From contig CAZNTU010000107.1 in NCBI GenBank assembly GCA_964575975.1, forward strand, positions 1-17,891: a stretch of 17,891 bases of DNA. The letters run 5' to 3'. Within the stretch, counting starts at the first letter, position 1, and every line of letters begins with the position of its first letter. This stretch comes from G963674505 sp964575975 (GTDB lineage: Bacteria > Desulfobacterota > Desulfobacteria > Desulfobacterales > SKZT01). Of this stretch, positions 1 to 6,406 are shown in pieces. Below the pieces are notes generated by a model that worked only from the letters and a program-made list of their open reading frames with translations, was not told where the DNA came from and did no database searches. Position numbers and translations under genes: made by a program.

Positions 1-672
1 GCCGCGGAATCCATGCGTCTTTCCATGCGTTGGGCGCAACGCTCGAAACAGGCTTTCGTGGAGCGGCCGGGGTTCGGACTATTCGGCATTGTCCAGGGGA
101 GCGTCTATCCCCGTCTGCGCGCCGAGTCGGCGGAATTTCTGAAGCAAATCGGCTTCGACGGCTACGCGGTCGGAGGACTGGCCGTGGGCGAGGGCCGGGA
201 TCTCATGTTCGAAACGTTGGACACCACCACGCCCCTGCTTCCGGAAGAAAGGCCCCGTTATCTCATGGGAGTCGGCAAGCCTTTGGACATCGTCGGCGCA
301 GTTTTGCGGGGAATCGACATGTTCGACTGCGTCCTGCCCACCCGGTCGGGGCGAAACGGGCAGGCGTTCACCAGATTCGGCCCGCTCAACTTGAACAACG
401 CGCGCCACCGAGACGATCCCCGGCCTCTCGACGACGAATGCTCCTGCTACGCCTGCGCCAACTACAGCCGCGCCTATATCCACCATGTCTTGAAGGCCAG
501 GGAAATCATGGCGGCGGTATTGTTGACATGGCACAACCTCCGTTTCTACCAGCGACTCATGGAAGATTTGAGAGACGCGATCCGCCGGGGGGACGCGGCC
601 GCGTTCGCGAAAAAGTTCGAATCGGACTATTGCGCGGGCGATATCGACCCCGTATGCTACTCCCATGAATGA
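1..672 (+). CDS. tgt: tRNA-guanine transglycosylase, C-terminal part (5' end outside window)
   Basis: Exchanges guanine-34 of GUN anticodon tRNAs for preQ1, the committing step of queuosine modification, in the cytosol. The frame is open from base 1, so the start lies upstream; about 223 residues are visible, roughly the C-terminal 60% of a usual ~370-residue Tgt. Visible hallmarks are the substrate-pocket stretch GGLAVGEG, the nucleophile segment DMFDCVLPTRSGRNGQAFT, and a zinc site CSCYAC followed by exactly 25 residues and a His (CX1CX2CX25H), as in bacterial Tgt. The stop overlaps the queG start by 8 bp, so the two queuosine genes are probably translationally coupled. The identification is secure; only the 5' truncation by the window edge limits it. 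Confidence 0.96.
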   Translation, partial: AAESMRLSMRWAQRSKQAFVERPGFGLFGIVQGSVYPRLRAESAEFLKQIGFDGYAVGGLAVGEGRDLMFETLDTTTPLLPEERPRYLMGVGKPLDIVGAVLRGIDMFDCVLPTRSGRNGQAFTRFGPLNLNNARHRDDPRPLDDECSCYACANYSRAYIHHVLKAREIMAAVLLTWHNLRFYQRLMEDLRDAIRRGDAAAFAKKFESDYCAGDIDPVCYSHE

Positions 673-1609
673 CAAGCTCCGGATCAGAAGAAAGGCGATG
701 GAGATCGGCTTCGACGCGGTCGGTTTCGCTCCTCCCGAAGTGGACGAGAGGGATCGGGCGAGACTCGGGGAATTCATCCTGAACCGCGAATACGGGGATA
801 TGGTCTGGATGGCAAGGAACGCCGACGTCCGGATGGACCCGAAAGCCTTGTGGCCGGACGTGAAAAGCGTAGTCGTGCTCGGCTTGAACTACGCTCCCGC
901 CCCCGAACCGGGGGGGGCCGAAGAACGAGGAGCCGGCCGCATCTCCGTATACGCTCGGAATCGCGACTATCACGACATCGTGAAAAGACGGCTCAAGCGG
1001 CTGGCCTCATGGATGGCGGACGGCTTCGACTGCCGCGTGAAAATTTTCACGGATACCGCACCGGTCCTGGAAAAAGCCTTGGCGTCGAAGGCCGGAATCG
1101 GATGGTTCGGAAAGCACACCAATATCGTCTCGCGCAAATTCGGATCGTGGCTGTTCCTGGGGGAAATATTCACCGATTTGGAAATAGAAGCCGACGCGCC
1201 TGAAAAGAGCCGGTGCGGGTCGTGCGAAAGATGCATGTCGGCGTGCCCCACCGGCGCGATAACGGCCCCCTGCAGGCTGGACCCGAGACGTTGCGTTTCC
1301 TACCTGACGATCGAACACAAGGGCTCGGTTCCGGAAGATTTTCACGAGGCCATCGGCAATCGGGTTTACGGGTGCGACGAATGCCTATTGGCGTGCCCTT
1401 GGAACCGGTTCGCGCCCACAACTGCGGAAACGGGATTTCTTCCTCGCCCGGATTTGATCCGGCCTCTTCTGGCGGATTTGCTCGAACTGGACGATCCGGG
1501 ATTTCGTCGCTTTTTTAGCGGTTCTCCCATAAAACGGATCGGTTCGGAAAGGTTTTTGCGAAACGCGAGAATAAGCCTGGAAAACGATTTGAAGCGGAGG
1601 TTCTTGTAA
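665..1609 (+). CDS. queG: epoxyqueuosine reductase
   Basis: Cobalamin-dependent iron-sulfur enzyme that reduces epoxyqueuosine to queuosine in tRNA, the last step of the pathway begun by Tgt. The 314-residue product has the QueG order: an N-terminal cobalamin-binding region with YARNRDYHD (~96-104), the FTDTAPVLEKALASKAGIGW segment (~128-147) carrying the probable catalytic Asp130, then two ferredoxin-type clusters with Cys184, 187, 190, 194 and Cys210, 237, 240, 244 (CGSCERCMSACP and CDECLLACPW). It is shorter than the ~380-residue E. coli and Bacillus forms because the C-terminal HEAT-like region is absent or reduced; other short QueG proteins are known. The ATG lies within the tgt end, giving an 8-bp overlap. 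Family assignment is very firm. Confidence 0.95.
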   Translation: MNDKLRIRRKAMEIGFDAVGFAPPEVDERDRARLGEFILNREYGDMVWMARNADVRMDPKALWPDVKSVVVLGLNYAPAPEPGGAEERGAGRISVYARNRDYHDIVKRRLKRLASWMADGFDCRVKIFTDTAPVLEKALASKAGIGWFGKHTNIVSRKFGSWLFLGEIFTDLEIEADAPEKSRCGSCERCMSACPTGAITAPCRLDPRRCVSYLTIEHKGSVPEDFHEAIGNRVYGCDECLLACPWNRFAPTTAETGFLPRPDLIRPLLADLLELDDPGFRRFFSGSPIKRIGSERFLRNARISLENDLKRRFL

Positions 1610-1636
1610 TACGAAAGGTATCCCCGCGCCCTGCCG

Positions 1637-2284
1637 TCAGACGAGGTCCGCAACCCCGTCGATTTTCTCCGCTTTCAGAATATAAAGAGTCTCGTCGTCC
1701 ACGAGTTTCCGAACGCCGAAACCGAAAGGGCGGAATAAATTTTCGGCTTGCTCTTTGTCGGGGAAATCGTCCAGAGGATACGGGGCTTTTTGCCTGAGCG
1801 ATTCGACGAACGCCTTTCCCAGCGGGTGGGCGATCACCATGCGTCCGCCCGTTTTCATCATTCGGGCTATATTGGCGAACGCTTCCGGTTTCGCCGCGAT
1901 GTTCGGATAGCAGGCGTTGATGAATACCACGTCCACGCTCGCGTCAGGCAAGTCGAGGTCTTTTACGTCGGCTTGAATCGTCGTAACTTCCGGGTAGTTT
2001 TTTTTCAGTTGCGCGAGCATGTTATCGGAAAGGTCGCAAGCGTAAATTTGCGACGGAGCGTATTTCCGGATTGTCGGGACCAGGATGCCGGTCCCGGACC
2101 CGACGTCGAGCACGGCGTCGTTTTTCTCGATTCTTCCCTCCGCCACGATTCTCTCCAGTCTTTCCGGCACCCCTTCGGGCAAAGGCGGCTCGAACAGGCG
2201 AAAGCTACGGTCGAAACGAATTCGCTGCAAACGGTTAATTCGCTCGACCTCTTCCCCGGACCGCCTTTCGAACGATTTCGCCAT
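1637..2284 (-). CDS. class I SAM-dependent methyltransferase
   Basis: Product of 215 residues with a Rossmann methyltransferase fold. Motif I is VLDVGSGTG (~58-66), an acidic residue at the end of strand 2 (CDLSDNML, Asp84) would bind the SAM ribose, and QADVKDLDLPD (~104-114) is the motif near the adenine. The methyl acceptor is not evident; UbiE/arsenite-methyltransferase-like and many uncharacterised proteins share this layout. I chose the ATG at 2284 because AAAGGAGA lies 8-9 nt upstream; an in-frame ATG at 2350 would add 22 residues that do not look conserved. It lies 114 bp downstream of the ridA-like gene on the same strand and converges with queG, with only 27 bp between the stops. 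Confidence 0.85.
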   Translation of the reverse strand: MAKSFERRSGEEVERINRLQRIRFDRSFRLFEPPLPEGVPERLERIVAEGRIEKNDAVLDVGSGTGILVPTIRKYAPSQIYACDLSDNMLAQLKKNYPEVTTIQADVKDLDLPDASVDVVFINACYPNIAAKPEAFANIARMMKTGGRMVIAHPLGKAFVESLRQKAPYPLDDFPDKEQAENLFRPFGFGVRKLVDDETLYILKAEKIDGVADLV

Positions 2285-2398
2285 TGTTCGAGTCTCCTTT
2301 CGAGTTTTCGTTTTCGCGAAGCCCGCGTATTGAAATTCGCGGTGGCGCAAGACCAGACATGTCTCTTTTTCTACGGCAGCAATCTTGATTTTCGGACT

Positions 2399-2779
2399 TT
2401 ATGCCAAGGCCACGCACTTGATTTCCACGAGCGCGCCTTTCGGGAGTCCTTTGACGCCGACGACGGCCCGCGCAGGCTTGTGCTCCTCGAAAAACTCCTG
2501 GTAAATTCCGTTGAATTCGGTGAAGTCGCCGATGTCCGATAGGAATACGTCCACGGCGGCGACCTTGGTCAGGTCCGCGCCTGCGGCCTCCAAGATCGCG
2601 GACAGGTTCTTCAGTGCCCTGCGCGCCTGGGACGCGAGGTCGGGGCCGGCCATTTCTCCAGTATCGGGGTCGAGTCCGAGCTGGCCGCTCACAAACAGGA
2701 AAGGACCGGCGGCGATTGCCTGGGAATACGGACCGATGGCAGCCGGGGCCTTATCCGTTTCGATCGCTTTCAATTCCAT
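2399..2779 (-). CDS. ridA: RidA/YjgF-family reactive imine (enamine) deaminase
   Basis: Cytosolic RidA proteins hydrolyse the 2-aminoacrylate and other imine/enamine intermediates released by PLP enzymes, protecting other PLP enzymes. The 126-residue length is exactly that of the family. Visible signatures are the N-terminal APAAIGPYSQAI, FVSGQLGLDP, and the C-terminal PARAVVGVKGLPKGALVEIK, which contains the Arg that binds the substrate carboxylate and the Glu thought to activate water. The ATG has a strong AAAGGAGG site 7 nt upstream. It is the first gene of a minus-strand pair with the methyltransferase. It could be an Rid subgroup other than archetypal RidA, but Arg and Glu are both kept. 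Confidence 0.93.
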   Translation of the reverse strand: MELKAIETDKAPAAIGPYSQAIAAGPFLFVSGQLGLDPDTGEMAGPDLASQARRALKNLSAILEAAGADLTKVAAVDVFLSDIGDFTEFNGIYQEFFEEHKPARAVVGVKGLPKGALVEIKCVALA

Positions 2780-3095
2780 GTTTTTGCCTCCTTTGTTGTA
2801 GGGAATAAATTTGTCGATGGTTACAAGAGTTGCATTGCGGGGTCAAGGATATTTTTTGTTTCCCGGTCGGTTGCCGTTTATCAAGTGGTTCGAAAATTCC
2901 CGCCAAAGGAACCGAAGTTGAAAAGTCGCGGGGGAAAGTGCCACCAGGCGCTTGATAAATAAAACTCTTTCTGATATTGGAAAAAGCCGCGTGGGCTGGA
3001 GATTGGATTTTATACGGTTTTTGATAGGGCCAAACGCCGTTTTTTTCAAACGCATTTCGTTTCGACAACGGAAATACAAAAGGAAGGGGAACAAT
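2780..3095. other. 316-bp divergent intergenic region (ridA-like / FecR gene)
   Basis: Non-coding spacer between two divergently transcribed genes, so both promoters should lie here. On the minus strand TTGACC (complement of 2841-2846) would suit a -35 for the ridA-like gene, but the matching -10 is poor. I could not find a convincing -35/-10 pair for the FecR gene, although the region 2955-3070 is AT-rich. The FecR gene has the ribosome site AGGAAGGGGA at 3081-3090. A reading frame continues upstream of the FecR ATG from 2952, but its 48 residues are basic and lack any signal-peptide character, so I treat it as untranslated. The region also holds the inverted repeat at 2877-2959. Confidence 0.6.
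2877..2959. repeat. Imperfect long inverted repeat
   Basis: TTTATCAAG (2877-2885) is matched by its exact reverse complement CTTGATAAA (2951-2959). Inside, TGGT (2886-2889) can pair with ACCA (2943-2946) and TTCCCGC (2897-2903) largely with GCGGGGGAA (2928-2936). A competing short stem GGTTC/GAACC (2887-2891 with 2909-2913) is also possible. The whole could form a bulged stem of about 83 nt as RNA or a regulatory site as DNA. There is no following T-run, so a classical terminator is unlikely. Confidence 0.4.
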
Positions 3096-3953
3096 ATGAA
3101 ATCGACGAGATTGACGAAGTTTTCATGTGTCGGGCTGATCGTTCTGTGCTTTTTATTCGCGACCTCAGCTCCCTACAGTGCCGACGACGGCGAAAGACTC
3201 CTTGGGAATTTCAAGAGTTTCAAACCCGAAAAGGATCTTCTGCCCTCCGATGTCGCTGTAGCCGATTCTTTCGTTGTCGGCGAGGGAGAACCGATCGGTA
3301 CGGTTCAGAAGGTCGTGGGAACGGCATATGTCATTCACAAGGGGGAAAAGGTCGCATATCGACTGCAAGACAATAATCCCCTCTCGACCGAAGACACCCT
3401 GATTACGATGGAGCGCTCCCGGCTCAATGCCGTCATGAACGACAAAAGCCTGTTCGCAATGGCCCCTCAAGCCAAGCTGGTACTCGTCAAATCGTTGTAC
3501 GATCCCGAAAAGGACAAACGCTCGTCGGTGATGGAGCTTTTATGGGGCAGCGTGCGATTCATTGTCAAGAAAATTGCCGGCGAGCCCGACTTTGTCGTGC
3601 AAACTCCCACTGCGGTCGCCGGTGTCAGGGGGACGGATTTTGCGGTTTCCGTGTCGCCGTCGGAGTACGTTTCAGCGATAGACCGCGCCGTTTCCGCCAT
3701 CGGTTTTGTCCGTCCCGCCTACGCGCAGGACACCGCCAGCCTAGTCACCACGGTCCTGACCGGGGAGAATTCCACAGTCGGCCTCGCTGCTCAAGGCGGC
3801 GGCACCACTTTGATCGGCTCGACCTCGGTGGCTGCCGCTTATCTAGGCGAAAAGGGCATTGTAGTCTTCTTCGTGGGCGAGGCTGCCATTAGAACGCTCA
3901 ATTCAATCTTTTCCGATTTGGCCATCTTGTCCATGCCGCCTTGGATGGAATAA
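3096..3953 (+). CDS. FecR-domain periplasmic protein
   Basis: Product of 285 residues with a Sec signal peptide: basic MKSTRLTK, hydrophobic core ~10-25, probable cleavage near SAPYSA (~24-29). A FecR domain follows at ~68-188: IGTVQKVVGTAYV, the middle strand pattern EDTLITMERSRLNAVMND, the MELLWGSVRF turn and the signature TPTAVAGVRGTDFAV. In FecR itself this fold senses an outer-membrane receptor, but stand-alone secreted FecR proteins are common and mostly of unknown role. No TonB receptor or ECF sigma gene is adjacent, so classical iron-citrate signalling is not supported. The C-terminal ~95 residues are Ala/Gly/Thr-rich with hydrophobic stretches and are not recognised. The ATG at 3096 was chosen for its AGGAAGGGGA site and for starting the signal peptide. 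A hairpin follows 8 nt after the stop. Confidence 0.85.
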   Translation: MKSTRLTKFSCVGLIVLCFLFATSAPYSADDGERLLGNFKSFKPEKDLLPSDVAVADSFVVGEGEPIGTVQKVVGTAYVIHKGEKVAYRLQDNNPLSTEDTLITMERSRLNAVMNDKSLFAMAPQAKLVLVKSLYDPEKDKRSSVMELLWGSVRFIVKKIAGEPDFVVQTPTAVAGVRGTDFAVSVSPSEYVSAIDRAVSAIGFVRPAYAQDTASLVTTVLTGENSTVGLAAQGGGTTLIGSTSVAAAYLGEKGIVVFFVGEAAIRTLNSIFSDLAILSMPPWME

Positions 3954-3961
3954 CGAACATA

Positions 3962-3992
3962 CCGCCCTTTTCGCTCGAAGCGAAAAGGGCGG
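3962..3992 (+). terminator. Perfect 14-bp hairpin after the FecR gene
   Basis: CCGCCCTTTTCGCT (3962-3975), a 3-nt loop CGA, and the exact complement AGCGAAAAGGGCGG (3979-3992). It begins 8 nt after the FecR stop codon. The downstream sequence has only a short T-run (CCTTTTC), so it may be a weak intrinsic terminator or an mRNA-stabilising 3' hairpin. Its place also argues that the next gene starts at 4055 rather than at the in-frame ATG 3941, which would translate through the hairpin. Confidence 0.7.
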
Positions 3993-4054
3993 GAAGCCTT
4001 TTCGAATCATATGCGCCTGTCAAAAAGCCTGTTTGTTTACGATTCGAACGAGCG

Positions 4055-4789
4055 ATGAGTTTTCAAGCGATTTCAAGTCGTTTGCCGGTCCTTTTCGTCC
4101 TGACCATCTGCCTCTTTGCGGCCGTATCCTGCGCCGAATTGGGCTTGCACCGCATTGACTTTTCCAAGTACAGGGACGAACCTGTTCCCATGGAAATTGC
4201 CGAATGGCTCGCCGGCGGAGAACAAAGCCGGGTAACGCGTCGTATCGAAGAGGCCGCCGCCTCCGTTTCATGCCGCAACCGCAGGGAATGCATGTACAAG
4301 GGGGTCGAGTTCGTCTGGTCCCGGTTCCGCTACGACAACTGGCTGAACGACAAGTCCTTCGCCCGCACTTCGGACGCCCTTTTCGAGAGCCCAACCTTAG
4401 GCGGATGCGCCGATTTTGCGCTGGTTCAGGCCACATTGTTCCGAGCCTTGAATATCCCGACCCGGATGGTAATGACCGCCAATACCGACTGGATGCTTCG
4501 ATATAAAGAAAACGATCTGACGATCGTCACCGGCCACGTGTTCCTCGAGGTCTGGCTCGAAGATCGCTGGCATTTGGTGGATCCCACCTACCGATACCTT
4601 TTTAGGAATTACGATGAAAAATCGAAAAGCTACCCCCGAAACGAGCACTTCTGCCGTCGCGTTCGCGACTATTGGGATGCCGGGATTCGCAGCGTGGCCG
4701 ACCTGGATGCCGCATATCGCCCCGTCGCCTTGAGTTTCGAAACCGCCGCCTGGAAGCTGGCAAGCTATTCATTTGTTGAAATCAAGTAA
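4055..4789 (+). CDS. transglutaminase-like domain protein, putative lipoprotein
   Basis: Product of 244 residues. The N-terminus is a signal peptide with hydrophobic core ~9-24 and a possible lipobox AVSC ending at Cys26, so it is probably lipid-anchored facing the periplasm; Ala at -3 makes the lipobox imperfect. The body is a transglutaminase-core cysteine-hydrolase fold with the ordered triad Cys118 (GGCADFA), His161 (TGHVFLEVWL) and Asp176 (HLVDPTYR). Bacterial members mostly act as peptidases or amidases or have unknown substrates. The frame is open from ATG 3941, but that stretch spans the hairpin after the FecR gene and lacks signal character, so ATG 4055 is preferred; no strong ribosome site is visible for either. 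Same strand as the FecR gene, 101 bp after it. Confidence 0.8.
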   Translation: MSFQAISSRLPVLFVLTICLFAAVSCAELGLHRIDFSKYRDEPVPMEIAEWLAGGEQSRVTRRIEEAAASVSCRNRRECMYKGVEFVWSRFRYDNWLNDKSFARTSDALFESPTLGGCADFALVQATLFRALNIPTRMVMTANTDWMLRYKENDLTIVTGHVFLEVWLEDRWHLVDPTYRYLFRNYDEKSKSYPRNEHFCRRVRDYWDAGIRSVADLDAAYRPVALSFETAAWKLASYSFVEIK

Positions 4790-4865
4790 GGCATGCATGG
4801 CTTTCCACTATGCTTGAGCAGTCCTGGTTGCATGGTTTTGGATACCGACGGGGCGCGGAGAAAAA

Positions 4866-4939
4866 CAATTGGCTTCGAAAACGAATTGTTGTATAAAAAA
4901 TCATTCAAACTGCGGGAAAAAAATAAGAGAGGCCAATTG
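4866..4939. repeat. 8-bp inverted repeat around the radical SAM gene promoter
   Basis: CAATTGGC (4866-4873) overlaps the predicted -35 box and its exact reverse complement GCCAATTG (4932-4939) lies between the ribosome site and the ATG. The left arm also takes part in a shorter ACAATT/AATTGT pair (4865-4870 with 4884-4889 approximately). It might be a pair of operator half-sites, but the arms are AT-centred and short and could be chance. Confidence 0.3.
4869..4897 (+). promoter_or_regulatory. Predicted sigma-70-type promoter of the AmmeMemoRadiSam operon
   Basis: TTGGCT (4869-4874), 17-nt spacer, TATAAA (4892-4897): four of six and five of six matches to the vegetative consensus at ideal spacing. 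The ATG of the radical SAM gene is 45 bp downstream, with GAGAGG at 4927-4932 as ribosome site. Consensus match only; the organism's sigma specificity is unknown. Confidence 0.55.
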
Positions 4940-4941
4940 CC

Positions 4942-6234
4942 ATGCCGTCTTCCGACAAAAACTCCGAGGTACTCTGTGAAAAGCATTTTGACGGGAAGCT
5001 CTCCCGTCGGCGTTTTTTAAAGGAGGTCGCAAGGTTTTCCGTTTTCGCGGCCGGGGCCGGGGCAATTCTGACGAGCCCCTTTTGTCTGGAGGGCTTTGTT
5101 CGGGGTGCCGAGGCCGGTCTTTTAGAAGGTATTCCTTCCGAGTTTCTGAAAACCGCGCCCGAGGCCCGTTTTTACATTTCCACCAAGCAGGAGAGCGTAT
5201 CTTGCAGCGCCTGCCATTCGCCCGAGGAGAAACTGGAGGGTCGCAAGGTCGAGCACGGGGCGGGGGTCGTGAAATGCATGCTTTGCGCCCAGGAGTGCGT
5301 GATCATGCAGGGCGGGCGAGGGAAATGCAAAGCCAGGATCAACGTGGACGGAACGCTGCGAAGCCTCGTTTACGGCCGGCCGGTCAGCGTGCATATCGAT
5401 CCTATCGAGAAGAAGCCGTTCTACCATTATTTGCCGGGACGACAGGCCTTCTCCATGGCTACGGCCGGATGCCCTCTAAGCTGCCAGTTTTGCCAGAACT
5501 GGGAAATCTCGCAGGCCAAGCCAGAGGATTTCAAGTCCGGGTTCGCGAAGCCGTCCAAGATTGTCGAGGCGGCCATCGAAAACAAAGCGCCGATTATCGC
5601 CTTCACCTACAACGAGCCCACCGTGTTCGCGGAGTACATGACCGATATCGCCCGGCTTGCCAAAGAGAAGAATGTCCGTTGCGTGCTGATCAGTTGCGGC
5701 TTCATGAACGAGGCCCCTTTGGCGGAAATGTGCGAGGTGCTGGACGCTATAAAGATCGATCTCAAAGGATTCAGCCGGGATTTCTACGAGAAGGTTTGCG
5801 GAGCGAAACTCGAGCCGGTGTTGAGAAGCTTGAAGCAGGTGCATCGAGAAGGCGTGCATCTGGAAATCGTAAATTTGGTGGTTCCGACGCTGAACGATTC
5901 GGAAAAGATGCTTGCGGAGTTGTGCCAATGGGTGGCGGGCGAGTTGGGATCGAACGTTCCGGTGCATTTCACGAGATTCCATCCGGACTACAAGATGCTC
6001 AATCTTCCGCCGACGCCCTTGAGCACCCTGGAGCGCGCCTACGGCATCGCGAAGAAGACCGGATTGAACTATCCGTACGTGGGAAACTACCCGAGGCATC
6101 CCGGCAACCACACCTATTGCCCCAAGTGCGGGAAAACTGTAATCGAGAGGGTGGGGTTTTTCGTCACCGCCGAAAATTTGAAAGAGGGCAGGTGCGCCTA
6201 TTGCGGGGAGCCGATTTCGGGAGTTTGGATTTGA
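4942..6234 (+). CDS. amrS: AmmeMemoRadiSam system radical SAM enzyme with Tat signal and CXXCH insertion
   Basis: Product of 430 residues. A twin-arginine signal opens it: SRRRFLK (21-27), a mild hydrophobic stretch to ~45, and a possible cleavage near RGAEAG (~54-59). Then comes a Cys-rich segment unlike the usual family N-terminus, including CSACH (88-92), a CXXCH heme-c-type motif. Next is the normal family block VKCMLCAQEC...GKC (Cys112, 115, 119, 129), VDPIEKKPF-like HIDPIEKKPFYHYLPG (151-166) and the radical SAM cluster Cys177, Cys181, Cys184 in CPLSCQFCQNWEIS. The C-terminus has two CXXC pairs (YCPKCGK and CAYCGE), probably a zinc ribbon. The family reaction is unknown; members co-occur with Memo and AMMECR1 proteins, and that fusion is the next gene. 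Export of a SAM-dependent radical enzyme is puzzling, because SAM and the reductant are cytosolic. Confidence 0.9.
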   Translation: MPSSDKNSEVLCEKHFDGKLSRRRFLKEVARFSVFAAGAGAILTSPFCLEGFVRGAEAGLLEGIPSEFLKTAPEARFYISTKQESVSCSACHSPEEKLEGRKVEHGAGVVKCMLCAQECVIMQGGRGKCKARINVDGTLRSLVYGRPVSVHIDPIEKKPFYHYLPGRQAFSMATAGCPLSCQFCQNWEISQAKPEDFKSGFAKPSKIVEAAIENKAPIIAFTYNEPTVFAEYMTDIARLAKEKNVRCVLISCGFMNEAPLAEMCEVLDAIKIDLKGFSRDFYEKVCGAKLEPVLRSLKQVHREGVHLEIVNLVVPTLNDSEKMLAELCQWVAGELGSNVPVHFTRFHPDYKMLNLPPTPLSTLERAYGIAKKTGLNYPYVGNYPRHPGNHTYCPKCGKTVIERVGFFVTAENLKEGRCAYCGEPISGVWI

Positions 6235-6259
6235 ATCGCCGTAGGCGTGCCGATGCGCC

Positions 6260-6281
6260 GCGCCGCTGCGGAAGGCGGCGC
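6260..6281. repeat. GC-rich palindrome in the 6235-6406 spacer
   Basis: GCGCCGC (6260-6266), an 8-nt loop, GCGGCGC (6275-6281). It lies in a GC-rich stretch just after the radical SAM gene stop and looks like the REP-type palindromes found scattered between genes in many environmental bacteria. It could give an RNA hairpin separating expression of the two flanking genes. No T-run follows. Confidence 0.45.
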
Positions 6282-6323
6282 TACCGCAAGCGGGAGTTTT
6301 GCGACTTGAGGGAGGATCGCACA

Positions 6324-6365
6324 ATGGCCGATGCTAAAATCGATTTCCAGACGGCTAACGGCTAA
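6324..6365 (+). CDS. Possible 13-codon mini-ORF with strong ribosome site
   Basis: An ATG at 6324 preceded by GGGAGGA (spacing about 8 nt) opens a 13-residue frame (MADAKIDFQTANG) ending in the GGCTAAC repeats, 41 bp before the ATG of the Memo/AMMECR1 gene. Ribosome-site quality is as good as that of the real genes around it. It has no amino-acid run typical of an attenuator leader. It may be a translated leader, the 5' remnant of a lost gene, or part of a dispersed repeat. Confidence 0.25.
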   Translation: MADAKIDFQTANG

Positions 6366-6373
6366 CAGCTAAC
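6353..6373 (+). repeat. Three tandem 7-mers (GGCTAAC, GGCTAAC, AGCTAAC)
   Basis: Three adjacent copies at 6353-6359, 6360-6366 and 6367-6373, the third with one change. Similar GGCTAAC/AGCTAAC runs are, from memory, seen as scattered intergenic repeats in various bacterial genomes. It lies 33 bp before the Memo/AMMECR1 start codon. Confidence 0.6.
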
Positions 6374-6406
6374 ACCTTATTTACGCGCGACGCAGGAAGA
6401 CGAAAA

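Noticed and set aside
1748..2542. 264-codon plus-strand open frame
   Set aside because: Antisense to the methyltransferase and RidA-like genes, both with clear family motifs; no domain resemblance in the plus-strand product.
3941..4054. 38-residue N-terminal extension of the transglutaminase-like protein
   Set aside because: It would overlap the FecR stop, run through a perfect hairpin and bury the signal peptide.
5019..5027. AAAGGAGGT, a perfect ribosome-site sequence inside the radical SAM gene
   Set aside because: No in-frame start codon at a suitable distance; it simply encodes part of the Tat motif region (LKEV).
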